This document shows positions 52,563-60,959 of a stretch of DNA of 64,000 nt, piece by piece. The DNA comes from Bradyrhizobium sp. DOA9 (lineage in GTDB: Bacteria > Pseudomonadota > Alphaproteobacteria > Rhizobiales > Xanthobacteraceae). The notes beneath the pieces are model-generated. The model made no database searches, was not told where the DNA came from, and was given only the letters and a program-made list of their open reading frames with translations. Location of the stretch: assembly GCF_000617845.2 (NCBI RefSeq), contig NZ_DF820425.1, forward strand, positions 5,276,741 to 5,340,740, read 5' to 3'. The stretch's first letter is position 1, and every line of letters starts with the position of its first letter. The position numbers were made by a program, and so were the translations under genes.

Positions 52563-53710
52563 TACGCGCGCTCGTAGATGGTGAGAGTATCCTTGCCGTA
52601 GGTGTCGCTAGCATGAACCTTGTAGGCCTGCGACTGCGTGATTTTCGACAGGGGCAATGCATCGAGCGCATCGACGCCGCCCTCGCCGACCTCTTCCGCG
52701 CCGCGGAACAGCCAGATCTCGTCGACCAGATCCGCCGCGACGAACGAAGCCGCAACGCGGCTGCCGCCCTCGACCATCAGCCGCGTGATACCTTTCTCCC
52801 CCAGCGCATGCAGCACGGCCGAGAGATCGAATCCGGATGCACTCCCCGGAGGCATGCGCATCATTTGCGCACCGGCCGCGCCAAGACGCGTCGCGGCGGC
52901 CGCTTCCGCAAGCTCGGACGCGATCACCCAGAGCGGCGTCTCGCGCGCGGACCGAACCAGCTGACTCGATGCGGGTATGCGCAGGCTCCGGTCGAGCACC
53001 ACGCGCACCGGCGAGCGCGCCGCCATGCCCGGCAGGCGGCAGTTGAGTTGCGGATCATCCGCCAGCACCGTGCCGATGCCGACCAGGATGGCGTCGCATT
53101 GCGCGCGCAAGAGGTGCACGCGATCGCGCACGGCCTCGCCCGTGATCGCAACCGGCTTGCCGCCGGCAGCACCGATCTTGCCGTCGGGCGAGACCGCGAG
53201 CTTCAGGATCACATGCGGACGCTGGTCACGGATGCGACGGAGATGGCCGGCATGGTCGAACGCAGCCTCCGCTGCGCAAAGACCGACGTCCACGGAAATG
53301 CCGGCGGCGCGCAGGCGCGCATGGCCCTGGCCCGCCACTTCCGGATTGGGATCCTCGATCGCCGCCACCACGCGCTTGATGCCGGCGGCGATCACCGCAT
53401 CGGCGCAAGGCGGAGATTTGCCGAAATGCGAGCACGGCTCCAGCGTGACATAGAGCGTGGCGCCTCGCGCCGCATCGCCCGCCCGCCGCAACGCTTCGGG
53501 CTCGCCGTGCGGCCGTCCGCCTGCTTGCGTCCAGCCGCGGCCGACGATGACGCCGTCCTTGACGATGACGGCGCCAACGGCCGGATTGGGCCAGGTCCGC
53601 CCCTGCCCGCGCCTGCCCAGCGCGAGCGCCAGCTCCATGAAACGGCGATCAGCATCCTTGGCCTCGCGGGTCTTCTGCGCGAACTGGTCTTCCAGGATGC
53701 GGAAGATCAT
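52562..53710 (-). CDS. ribD: Bifunctional riboflavin biosynthesis deaminase/reductase
   Basis: 382 aa, start MIFRILEDQFAQKTREAKD at 53710. N-terminal deaminase: NPAVGAVIV, GGRPHGEPEAL and the zinc motif LEPCSHFGKSPPCADAVI (residues ~85-102). C-terminal reductase from ~150: HVILKLAVSPDGKIG, LVGIGTVLADDPQLNCR, GITRLMVEGGSRVAASF. Both domains look intact. Its start overlaps the nrdR stop by 4 bp (ATGA); the stop overlaps the ribE start. Confidence 0.96.
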   Translation of the reverse strand: MIFRILEDQFAQKTREAKDADRRFMELALALGRRGQGRTWPNPAVGAVIVKDGVIVGRGWTQAGGRPHGEPEALRRAGDAARGATLYVTLEPCSHFGKSPPCADAVIAAGIKRVVAAIEDPNPEVAGQGHARLRAAGISVDVGLCAAEAAFDHAGHLRRIRDQRPHVILKLAVSPDGKIGAAGGKPVAITGEAVRDRVHLLRAQCDAILVGIGTVLADDPQLNCRLPGMAARSPVRVVLDRSLRIPASSQLVRSARETPLWVIASELAEAAAATRLGAAGAQMMRMPPGSASGFDLSAVLHALGEKGITRLMVEGGSRVAASFVAADLVDEIWLFRGAEEVGEGGVDALDALPLSKITQSQAYKVHASDTYGKDTLTIYERA

Positions 53711-54189
53711 TTGCGGATCGCGGCGAGCCGCGCTTCCTCCTCGCCGGAGAGCTCGCCGAGCACATCGGCGAAATCCTTGGCCTCGCGGAAATTGCGGTAG
53801 ACCGAGGCAAAGCGCACATAGGCGACGTCGTCGAGCGTGCGCAGATGCTCCATCACGGTCTCGCCGATCACCTCCGAGGAGATCTCGGCCTCGCCCCCGG
53901 TCTCGAGCTCGCGCACGATGGTGGAGACCATCTTCTCCACCCTTTCGGGCTCGACCTGCCGCTTGCGCAACGAGATCGACACCGAGCGCATCAGCTTGTC
54001 GCGGTCGAACGGCACGCGGCGGCCGTTGCGCTTGATCACCGTGAGCTCGCGCAGCTGCACGCGCTCGAATGTGGTGAAGCGGAAATTGCAGGCGACGCAC
54101 ACGCGCCGCCTGCGGATCACGGACGAGTCCTCGGTCGGACGCGAGTCCTTTACCTGCGTATCGAGACTGTTGCAGTTCGGGCAGCGCAT
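53707..54189 (-). CDS. nrdR: Transcriptional repressor NrdR
   Basis: 160 aa. Zinc ribbon MRCPNCNS and RRVCVACNFRFTTFE with four Cys, then an ATP-cone domain with VIKRNGRRVPFDRDKLMRSV (residues ~52-70). NrdR represses ribonucleotide reductase genes when dATP is high. Follows glyA in the conserved order, separated by a palindromic repeat at 54208-54254. Confidence 0.97.
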   Translation of the reverse strand: MRCPNCNSLDTQVKDSRPTEDSSVIRRRRVCVACNFRFTTFERVQLRELTVIKRNGRRVPFDRDKLMRSVSISLRKRQVEPERVEKMVSTIVRELETGGEAEISSEVIGETVMEHLRTLDDVAYVRFASVYRNFREAKDFADVLGELSGEEEARLAAIRK

Positions 54190-54207
54190 CCGTGTGACCT
54201 TTATTTT

Positions 54208-54254
54208 CGCATGATCTCTTCGGAAAACCGGTACCCACTTTTCCGGATCATGCG
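54208..54254. repeat. RIME-like 47-bp palindromic intergenic element
   Basis: CGCATGATC at 54208-54216 and GATCATGCG at 54246-54254 are exact inverted ends; inside, CGGAAAA and TTTTCCG (54221-54227 and 54239-54245) pair with CCGGTACCCAC between. It closely matches my memory of RIME-type elements of rhizobia. It lies between nrdR and glyA. Confidence 0.85.
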
Positions 54255-54259
54255 ACGCC

Positions 54260-55558
54260 TTACTGGTAGATCGGGAAGCGGTCGGTGAGCGCCTTGACCC
54301 GTTCCTTGATCGCAGCCTCCACCAGCGGCGCCTTGCCGTCGGAGGATTGCGCGATCGCGTTGAGGACCTCGGCGATCATGCCGCCGACCTGCTGGAATTC
54401 GGCCACGCCGAAGCCGCGGCTGGTCGCAGCCGGGGTGCCGAGCCGGATTCCCGAGGTGACGAAGGGCGATTCCGGGTCGAACGGGATGCCGTTCTTGTTG
54501 CAGGTGATGGCGGCGCGGACCAGTGCCTTCTCCGAGACGTTGCCCTTCAGGCCCTTGGGCCGGAGATCGACCAGCATCAGATGATTGTCGGTGCCGCCGG
54601 AGACGATGTCGAGACCATGGCCCTTCAAGGTCTCGGCCAGGGCCTTGGCGTTCTCGACGATGTTCTTGGCGTAGACCTTGAAGTCCGGACGCAGCGCCTC
54701 GCCGAAAGCGACCGCCTTGGCCGCAATCACGTGCATTAGGGGGCCGCCCTGCAGGCCCGGGAAGATCGCCGAGTTGAGCTTCTTGGTCAGCGTCTCGTCA
54801 TTCCACAGCATCAGGCCGCCGCGCGGACCGCGCAGCGACTTGTGCGTCGTGGTGGTGGTGACGTGCGCGTACGGCACCGGCGAAGCATGCACGCCGCCGG
54901 CGACGAGCCCGGCGAAATGCGCCATGTCGACCAGCAGGTAGGCGCCGACGCTGTCGGCGATCTCGCGGAAGCGCTTGAAGTCCCAGGCGCGCGAATAGGC
55001 CGAGCCGCCGGCGATGATCAGCTTCGGCTTGACCTCTTCGGCCTGCTTGGCGACCGCATCCATGTCGATGATCTGGTCCTCGCGGCGCACGGTGTAATGC
55101 GCGGCCTTGAACCACTTGCCGCTCATGTTGACGGGCGAGCCGTGGGTGAGATGGCCGCCGGCGGCGAGATCGAGACCCATGAAGGTGTCGCCGGGCTGCA
55201 GCAGCGCCAGGAACACCGCCTGGTTCATCTGGCTGCCGGAGTTCGGCTGCACGTTGGCGAAATTGGCGCCGAACAGCTTCTTGGCGCGATCGATCGCGAG
55301 GTTCTCGGCGACGTCGACCCACTCACAACCACCGTAATAGCGCGCGCCCGGATAACCTTCCGCGTATTTGTTGGTCATGACCGAACCCTGCGCTTCCAGC
55401 ACGGCCCGGCTGACGATGTTCTCGGAGGCGATCAGCTCGACCTCGTGGCGCTGCCGGCCGAGCTCGCCCTTGATGGCGGCGGCGATTTCCGGATCGGCCT
55501 GCTCGAGCGAGGCGGTGAAAAACGAATCGGGCGCGGAGGCGGTTTTGGCGAGGGTCAT
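54260..55558 (-). CDS. glyA: Serine hydroxymethyltransferase
   Basis: 432 aa. PLP enzyme interconverting serine plus tetrahydrofolate and glycine plus methylene-THF. Features: ASENIVSRAVLEAQGSV (45-60), EGYPGARYYGGCEWVD, and the PLP lysine at 240 in HVTTTTTHKSLRGPRGG. Length and motifs are complete. First gene of the run toward hppA; its upstream 263 bp hold no gene. Confidence 0.98.
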   Translation of the reverse strand: MTLAKTASAPDSFFTASLEQADPEIAAAIKGELGRQRHEVELIASENIVSRAVLEAQGSVMTNKYAEGYPGARYYGGCEWVDVAENLAIDRAKKLFGANFANVQPNSGSQMNQAVFLALLQPGDTFMGLDLAAGGHLTHGSPVNMSGKWFKAAHYTVRREDQIIDMDAVAKQAEEVKPKLIIAGGSAYSRAWDFKRFREIADSVGAYLLVDMAHFAGLVAGGVHASPVPYAHVTTTTTHKSLRGPRGGLMLWNDETLTKKLNSAIFPGLQGGPLMHVIAAKAVAFGEALRPDFKVYAKNIVENAKALAETLKGHGLDIVSGGTDNHLMLVDLRPKGLKGNVSEKALVRAAITCNKNGIPFDPESPFVTSGIRLGTPAATSRGFGVAEFQQVGGMIAEVLNAIAQSSDGKAPLVEAAIKERVKALTDRFPIYQ

Positions 55559-55821
55559 CTTGCGAATATCTCCACCGCCGCAGCCTTTTGGCGGGCTACG
55601 GGCGGGTCTGGTGTGGCGGTCGGAAGCACGCGCGATCTACCACATCGCCCGCAACAGGCCAAGGGTTTGCGGGTCGGGACTGATATTTATGCAAGATATG
55701 GTGGATTGGGGTTTTTCAGCCCGGGATCGGTTTTGCCAGACCGCTCCCCCTCAACATCCGGGCTGGAACCGCTCTGGGCCTGATCTTTTGCCGGCCGCCA
55801 CCGGGCGCAGCCGTCGTCCCT

Positions 55822-56043
55822 CTACAGCCCCGTATACCCCGCTTTCACCGGGTCGACGCTGCCGTCTAGCTGGCGCAGATAGGTCAGGCCGCAGACGGTC
55901 AACCTGTGGGTGTCGGTCTCGCCGGCTTCCATCAGGATATTGAGGTAGTTGGTGACCTTTTCACGCGCCTCCGCGCTGGCCGCCGCGGTGCGGTTGGCGA
56001 GCAGGTCATAGGTCTGCATGATGCGGTCGATGGCGGCTTCCAT
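55822..56043 (-). CDS. Small conserved hypothetical protein
   Basis: 73 aa, start MEAAIDRIMQTYDLLANRTAA at 56043 with a GAGGATGCC site; an ATG 15 codons earlier (56088) is another option. The middle SAEAREKVTNYLNILMEAGETDTHRLTVCGLTYLRQLDG has a helical, charged look with one Cys and no catalytic motif. Together with the next gene (36 bp upstream) it forms a two-gene unit of small soluble helical proteins between glyA and ldtR. Function unknown. Confidence 0.62.
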   Translation of the reverse strand: MEAAIDRIMQTYDLLANRTAAASAEAREKVTNYLNILMEAGETDTHRLTVCGLTYLRQLDGSVDPVKAGYTGL

Positions 56044-56080
56044 GGCATCCTCTGGTTGGTCGGGATTTCGGGGGTTCTGA

Positions 56081-56317
56081 TCAGGCAACCGCTCTGGCCT
56101 CGGTCTGCGCCTGGAACCGGGCGATGGCCGTGTTGGCCAGCCTGATCTTGTTGAATTCGCCCTGCTGGAGCAGCTTGACGATCAGGTGGAGCAGGCGTTC
56201 GTCGGTGACGAGCGTGTCCGGGATCGCGCCGGAGCGGCGAAGGTAGTTTGCGGCGATGGCATAGGCCTCACTGACGAGTTCCACGTTCATCGCCTGAAGC
56301 CCGCGCTCGACCAGCAT
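56081..56317 (-). CDS. Small conserved hypothetical protein
   Basis: 78 aa, start MLVERGLQAMNVELVSEAYA at 56317 with GGAGA about 8 bp upstream. Helical: LVSEAYAIAANYLRRSGAIPDTLVTDERLLHLIVKLLQQGEFNKIRLANTAIARFQ. No signal peptide or membrane helix, no motif. Conserved spacing with the partner gene suggests cotranscription. The shape of two small Ala/Leu-rich proteins together resembles a small complex or a modulator pair, but I know of no function. Confidence 0.65.
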   Translation of the reverse strand: MLVERGLQAMNVELVSEAYAIAANYLRRSGAIPDTLVTDERLLHLIVKLLQQGEFNKIRLANTAIARFQAQTEARAVA

Positions 56318-56408
56318 CGCCGTTTCTCCGATCCGAAGGAGATAAGCGCCGACCTGGGAACTGGTTCCTGGTCGTCGGGGGATTTTTTCGCAGGTGCGAA
56401 AACATCAA

Positions 56409-56441
56409 CGCACCGGTCCGGGGGCAACTCCGGACCGGCGC
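56409..56441 (-). terminator. Terminator hairpin after ldtR
   Basis: CCGGTCCGG (56413-56421) pairs with CCGGACCGG (56430-56438) with extension CGCA/GCG; on the minus strand it is followed by TTGATGTTTT. It lies 77 bp after the ldtR stop. Confidence 0.65.
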
Positions 56442-56517
56442 GCTTGGGGAAGTCAGGCACGTTCGGGAGGGCTGCCGGTCTTGTTGCGGGCCGGCTTCGC
56501 CCTGATCCCGTTGAAAC

Positions 56518-57036
56518 TCAGAGGCGATAGAGGATCTGGTCGGTCCAGAACCGCTCCAGACGGTGCAGCGACTTGTTGAGGGTCGCGAACTCGTCGCCGG
56601 AGATGCCGCCGACCTGCTCCACCGTCTTGACGTGCTTCTGGTAGAGCGCATCGACGATGCGGCGGACTTCCTGGCCCTGCGGGGTCAGGCGGATGCGCAC
56701 CGAGCGGCGATCGACGCGCGAGCGCTGATGATCGAGGAAGCCGAGCTCGACGAGCTTCTTCAGATTGTAGGAGACGTTGGAGCCGAGATAGTAACCGCGC
56801 GTGCGCAATTCGCCCGCGGTCAGCTCCTTGTCGCCGATGTTGTAGAGCAAGAGCGCCTGGACCGAGTTGATGTCCGCGCGGCCGCGGCGATCGAATTCGT
56901 CCTTGATCACGTCGAGGAGCCGGCGATGCAGCCGCTCCACCAGAGTCAAAGCTTCCAGATAGAGCGACTGCACCGAACCCTGCTGGCCGGAGACGCGCTC
57001 TGCGGTATCTGCCGCAGTTGCGACGGCTTTCATCAT
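56518..57036 (-). CDS. ldtR: MarR-type regulator LdtR
   Basis: 172 aa. LYLEALTLVERLHRRLLDVIKDEFDRRGRADINSVQALLLYNIG is the dimer and HTH part, then ELTAGELRTRGYYLGSNVSYNLKKLVELGFLDHQRSRVDRRSVRIRLTPQG, a MarR wing with DRRSVRIRLT. This is the form of LdtR of Rhizobiales and Liberibacter, which controls an L,D-transpeptidase gene. No L,D-transpeptidase is in the window. GAACCC-AGGG context is poor; start at 57036 or one codon later. The 57037-57519 gap is AT-rich near the start. Confidence 0.85.
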   Translation of the reverse strand: MMKAVATAADTAERVSGQQGSVQSLYLEALTLVERLHRRLLDVIKDEFDRRGRADINSVQALLLYNIGDKELTAGELRTRGYYLGSNVSYNLKKLVELGFLDHQRSRVDRRSVRIRLTPQGQEVRRIVDALYQKHVKTVEQVGGISGDEFATLNKSLHRLERFWTDQILYRL

Positions 57037-57416
57037 GACACTTCCCCTGTTGTCGTTTTTATCGACACTTATTCGACGAAACTTGTGTCCCGTCTGATAG
57101 GTGCAACTTAAGGGGGGCGTTTGAACATCGGCTTAAATAAGAGAATAAAGAGATCATGAATTTAAGAGAGTGAATTGCGCATTAAGTCTGTGCCACAAGC
57201 ACTTTTCGAAAGCCTCTGTTGACCTTCGCAAGGTCCTGTTCACCCTCCGTCCGCCCCTGTTGTCGCATTCCAGAACAGCCCCGCCCTGTTTCGAAACGCA
57301 CGCGTAAGAGCTGTGGCGGAACCGCCCTGGTCAATGAAAACTTACCTCGAATTTTAGGCAACCAGCGGTCAACCAAACGCGCGTGAAACCTCTCGTGTCC
57401 CGGAGCTGGACAGATC
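57037..57416. other. Upstream region of ldtR
   Basis: Non-coding. The part 57045-57180 is AT-rich and holds GACACTT...ACTTGTGTC near 57064-57090, an imperfect inverted repeat that could be an LdtR or other operator. A reading frame at 57182-57454 is not protein-like. Repeat follows at 57417. Confidence 0.5.
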
Positions 57417-57497
57417 GTAGGATGGGTAGAGCGAAGCGAAACCCATCGATGCATCCGCGCGACAATGATGGGTTTCGCTTCGCTCTACCCATCCTAC
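57417..57497. repeat. 81-bp element with perfect 31-bp inverted repeats (GTAGGATGGG family)
   Basis: 57417-57447 and 57467-57497 are exact reverse complements over 31 bp (left arm GTAGGATGGGTAGAGCGAAG and on), loop 19. Between two genes of the same strand. Same family as 25245-25328. Confidence 0.93.
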
Positions 57498-57519
57498 AAA
57501 GATGCCTGACTCGCGATCG

Positions 57520-58023
57520 CTACGGCGGCCGCTCGCGCGCGGCCATCCAGGCGAGCGCGAGATAGGCGGCAAGCATGAAGACCTCGACGCCGACCACGAC
57601 GAGGCTGCCGCCGTAGATTCCCGGGAACATCAGCTCGATCACCGCCATCGACACCACGGTCGTCAGCCACACCACCGCGCCCCAGGGCGTCGCCAGCCAG
57701 AGGCCGACGGCGGCGACGAGCTCGATCACGGCGAAGTAGACGGTCGCGGCCTGCCAGGCCATCGACTGGTTCTCGAACGCTTCGTCCTCGCCGCCGACGA
57801 AGCCGGTGACCTGCGCCCAGTGATAGAGGCCTTTGAGGATCGAGAGCAGCGCCATCACCCGCAGGAACAGCACCAGCCGGCGGGTCCAGACATTGTCGTC
57901 GGACTCCGAGCGCTCCGAGGAGATCGCCGCCACCGAGAGCGCGCTCTCTCTGGCAGTGTCTCGGGCCGCGTCCCTGGCGTTGGCGCCGCCCTGGGCCGCA
58001 TCGCGGGTGGAGATCTCGGACAT
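57520..58023 (-). CDS. Small polytopic membrane protein (DUF6163-like)
   Basis: 167 aa. The first ~45 residues are polar (ARDAARDTARESALSVAAISSERSE) and the rest contains four hydrophobic helices: LVLFLRVMALLSILKGLYHW, AATVYFAVIELVAAVGLW, AVVWLTTVVSMAVIEL and GSLVVVGVEVFMLAAYLALAW. I think of a DUF6163-type family, without certainty. It lies between ldtR's region and hemB; hemB is divergent, 122 bp away. No catalytic motif. Confidence 0.75.
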   Translation of the reverse strand: MSEISTRDAAQGGANARDAARDTARESALSVAAISSERSESDDNVWTRRLVLFLRVMALLSILKGLYHWAQVTGFVGGEDEAFENQSMAWQAATVYFAVIELVAAVGLWLATPWGAVVWLTTVVSMAVIELMFPGIYGGSLVVVGVEVFMLAAYLALAWMAARERPP

Positions 58024-58145
58024 GGCCCCTTCTGGCTGCTTCGGCCCGCAAAATCAATCGGCTGCCATCACTTGCGGCAGGTCAAGCCGCGGTGACGGGA
58101 ACCATGCGAGCTGGTATAAGAATAATTCCAGCCGGAGGAAGAGTA

Positions 58146-59207
58146 ATGGCGATCAAATACGGACGTCCGATCGAATTGCGCGACGTTTCGCGCCGGGACA
58201 GCACCGCGGTGCCGCATGCCCTCGATCTGACCGTCCGTCCGCGCCGCAACCGCAAGGCCGAGTGGGCCAGGCGCATGGTGCGCGAGAACGTCCTCACCAC
58301 CGACGATCTGATCTGGCCGCTGTTCCTGATCGACGGCACCAACAGGCGCGAGCAGGTCGCCTCGATGCCCGGCGTCGACCGCCTCAGCGTCGACCAGGCC
58401 GTGCGCGAGGCCGAGCGCGCCATGAAGCTGACGATCCCCTGCATCGCGCTGTTTCCCTACACCGATCCCTCCCTGCGCGACGAGGAAGGCTCGGAAGCCA
58501 CCAACCCGAACAATTTGGTCTGCCAGGCCGTGCGTGCGATCAAGAAGGAATTTCCGGACATCGGCATCCTCTGCGACGTCGCGCTCGATCCCTTCACCAG
58601 CCATGGCCATGACGGCCTGATCTCGGACGGCAGGATCCTCAACGACGAGACGGTCGCCGTGCTGGTGCGTCAGGCTTTGGTGCAGGCTGAAGCCGGCTGC
58701 GACATCATCGCGCCCTCCGACATGATGGACGGCCGCGTCGCCGCGATCCGCGAGGGGCTGGACCGCGCCGGCCTGCTCGACGTGCAGATCATGGCCTATG
58801 CCGCCAAATACGCCTCCGCCTTCTATGGCCCGTTCCGCGACGCCATCGGCTCGGCCAAGACGCTCACCGGCGACAAGCGCACCTATCAGATGGACAGCGC
58901 CAATACCGATGAAGCGCTGCGCGAGGTCGAGCTCGACATCGCCGAAGGCGCCGACATGGTGATGGTGAAGCCCGGCATGCCCTATCTCGACGTGGTCCGC
59001 CGCGTGAAGGACACGTTCGCGATGCCGACCTTCGCCTATCAGGTGTCCGGCGAATACGCGATGATTGCAGCGGCCGCGGGCAACGGCTGGCTCGATGGCG
59101 ACCGCGCCATGATGGAGAGCCTGCTCGCCTTCAAGCGCGCCGGCGCCGACGGCGTGCTGAGCTATTTTGCGCCGAAGGCCGCAGAGAAGCTGCGCAGCCA
59201 AACGTAA
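58146..59207 (+). CDS. hemB: Delta-aminolevulinic acid dehydratase, Mg-type
   Basis: 353 aa, start MAIKYGRPIELRDVSRRD at 58146 with an excellent GGAGGAAG site. Joins two ALA to porphobilinogen. Active-site lysines are in MAYAAKYASAFYGPFRDAIG and MVKPGMPYLDVVR. The usual zinc-site Cys run DVCLCxYTSHGHCG is DVALDPFTSHGHDG here (residues ~143-156), with Ala/Asp/Asp in place of the Cys. This is the Mg-dependent type first shown in Bradyrhizobium japonicum (established). Confidence 0.97.
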   Translation: MAIKYGRPIELRDVSRRDSTAVPHALDLTVRPRRNRKAEWARRMVRENVLTTDDLIWPLFLIDGTNRREQVASMPGVDRLSVDQAVREAERAMKLTIPCIALFPYTDPSLRDEEGSEATNPNNLVCQAVRAIKKEFPDIGILCDVALDPFTSHGHDGLISDGRILNDETVAVLVRQALVQAEAGCDIIAPSDMMDGRVAAIREGLDRAGLLDVQIMAYAAKYASAFYGPFRDAIGSAKTLTGDKRTYQMDSANTDEALREVELDIAEGADMVMVKPGMPYLDVVRRVKDTFAMPTFAYQVSGEYAMIAAAAGNGWLDGDRAMMESLLAFKRAGADGVLSYFAPKAAEKLRSQT

Positions 59208-59213
59208 GGTCTC

Positions 59214-59261
59214 GTAGGATGGTGGGCACGGCGCTAGCGCGCCTTTGCCCACCCTATAGGA
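59214..59261. repeat. Degenerate GTAGG...CCTA inverted repeat
   Basis: GTAGGATGGTGGGC at 59214-59227 and GCCCACCCTA near 59247-59257 with GGCGC-tagc-GCGCC inside. A shortened member of the same family as 25245 and 57417, just after the hemB stop. Confidence 0.65.
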
Positions 59262-59383
59262 CTGCCCGATCCTTCCGCCCCCGAATCGCCGGAATATTTC
59301 GGCTTGCTGCCGTCCGCGCGCCCTTGGCACGGGCTTGGCCTGTTCCCATGTCCTGCGACGGGGCTTCGCTGGGAGAACGGACT

Positions 59384-59926
59384 ATGTCGTACGACTCGGG
59401 CAATTCAGGCGCCTGGCGCAACGATGGCGCCATGCAACCGCACGCCTACGACCCCGACCTGCATCCGGAACTGTTCCGGGGCGTCGCGACGCGGCGGGTG
59501 TTCGCCTTCCTGATCGACATGGTCGTGATCTCGGTCCCGGTGATCCTCGGCTACGTCTTCATCGCCTTGTTCGGCGTCGTCACGCTCGGCATCGGCTGGG
59601 CGCTGTTCTGGATCGCCTGGCCGGCCTCCGTGATCTGGGCCATCGTCTATTACGGCGCCAGCATCGGCGGCGCGTCTTCCGCCACGGTCGGCATGCGCCT
59701 GATGGACCTGGAGCTGCGCACCTGGTACGGCGCGCCGGGCTATTTCGTGCTCGGCGCCACCCATGCCGTGCTGTTCTGGGTGACGGTCTCGTTCCTGTCG
59801 CCGTTCGTGGTGCTGGTCGGCCTGTTCAACGGCCGCCGTCGCCTGCTGCACGACTTCGTGCTGGGAACGGTCGTGATCAACAATTCGGTTCGCATACCCG
59901 CACCGCAGGCGGCGCGGACGTGGTGA
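59384..59926 (+). CDS. RDD family membrane protein
   Basis: 180 aa, start MSYDSGNSGAWRNDGAMQP at 59384 with GGGAG about 10 bp upstream. RDD signature: VATRRVFAFLIDMVVISVPVILGYVFI begins the membrane part (R..D), then TVGMRLMDLELRTWYGAPGYFVLG, and a final helix and LLHDFVLGTVVINN. Three to four helices. RDD proteins may act in transport or stress tolerance; substrate unknown. Between hemB and bpt, the normal order. Confidence 0.9.
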   Translation: MSYDSGNSGAWRNDGAMQPHAYDPDLHPELFRGVATRRVFAFLIDMVVISVPVILGYVFIALFGVVTLGIGWALFWIAWPASVIWAIVYYGASIGGASSATVGMRLMDLELRTWYGAPGYFVLGATHAVLFWVTVSFLSPFVVLVGLFNGRRRLLHDFVLGTVVINNSVRIPAPQAARTW

Positions 59927-59994
59927 GCTAATCGATTGACCGGGCGCTTCTGGAGCGCGATGCTGATGCCTGTTTTGGAGGCCCACGACGTCCC

Positions 59995-60771
59995 TTGACC
60001 CAGCACTCGCGCGACACCCCACAATTTTACCTCACGGCGCCCTCCCCCTGCCCGTATTTGCCGGGCCGGCACGAGCGCAAGGTGTTCACGCACCTCGTGG
60101 GGGAACGCGCCGGCGACCTCAACGACCTGCTGACCCATGGCGGGTTCCGCCGCAGCCAGTCGATCGCCTACCGGCCCGCCTGCGACCAGTGCCGCTCCTG
60201 CGTCTCGGTCCGCGTCATCGCCAACGAGTTCCGCCCCTCGCGCAACTTCCGCAAGGTGATGGCGCGCAATGCCGACATCATCGGCGAGCAGCGCAGCGCG
60301 GTGCCGACCTCCGAGCAATATTCGGTGTTCCGCGCCTATCTCGACGCCCGCCATCGCCATGGCGGCATGGCCGACATGACCGTGCTCGACTACGCCATGA
60401 TGGTCGAGGACAGCCATGTCGAGACCCGCATCATCGAGTACCGCAAGCGCGGCCCCGACAGCGGCATCACCGGCCGCGGCGAGGAGCTGATCGCAGTCGC
60501 TCTCACGGACGTGCTCAGCGACGGCCTGTCGATGGTCTATTCGTTCTTCGAGCCGGGCCAGGTCAGCCGCTCGATGGGCACCTTCATGATCCTCGACCAC
60601 ATCGCCCGCGCGCGACGTCAGGGCCTGCCTTACGTCTATCTCGGCTATTGGATCGAGGGCTCCAAGAAGATGGACTACAAGGCCCGCTTCCTGCCGCAGC
60701 AGCGCCTCGCCCCGTCAGGCTGGCTCCGCATCGACGCGCAGGGCGACACCGCATCAGAGCCGCAGGATTGA
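59995..60771 (+). CDS. bpt: Aspartate/glutamate leucyltransferase (Bpt)
   Basis: 258 aa, TTG start at 59995 with GGAGG about 16 bp upstream. Adds Leu from Leu-tRNA to N-terminal Asp or Glu for the N-degron path (ClpS/ClpA). Family blocks: PCPYLPGRHERKVFTHLVG, RSQSIAYRPACDQCRSCVSVRV with Cys pairs (residues ~52-70), DYAMMVEDSHVETRIIEYR, and VYLGYWIEGSKKMDYKARFLPQQRL. Fits the ATE_N and ATE_C domains of bacterial Bpt. No ClpS in the window. Confidence 0.92.
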   Translation: MTQHSRDTPQFYLTAPSPCPYLPGRHERKVFTHLVGERAGDLNDLLTHGGFRRSQSIAYRPACDQCRSCVSVRVIANEFRPSRNFRKVMARNADIIGEQRSAVPTSEQYSVFRAYLDARHRHGGMADMTVLDYAMMVEDSHVETRIIEYRKRGPDSGITGRGEELIAVALTDVLSDGLSMVYSFFEPGQVSRSMGTFMILDHIARARRQGLPYVYLGYWIEGSKKMDYKARFLPQQRLAPSGWLRIDAQGDTASEPQD

Positions 60772-60959
60772 CATTGAGCTAATCAAAAGGCTCACCGATC
60801 GACGACAACTCGGAAAAGAGCGTTCCAGCAAAGATCGACGCACGTGAACTCAGTGCGCGCGATCGAGGTCAGCTATTTGAGCGCCTGCGGGCTCTCCGTG
60901 GCCGCCTCTCTTCCGGTTACAAGTTCGATCGAGACGAAGCGAACGCCCGGTGAATCCCC

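Noticed and set aside
57182..57454. 90-aa reading frame on the minus strand
   Set aside because: No ribosome site, His/Arg/Pro-rich sequence without structure, and it runs into a repeat element.
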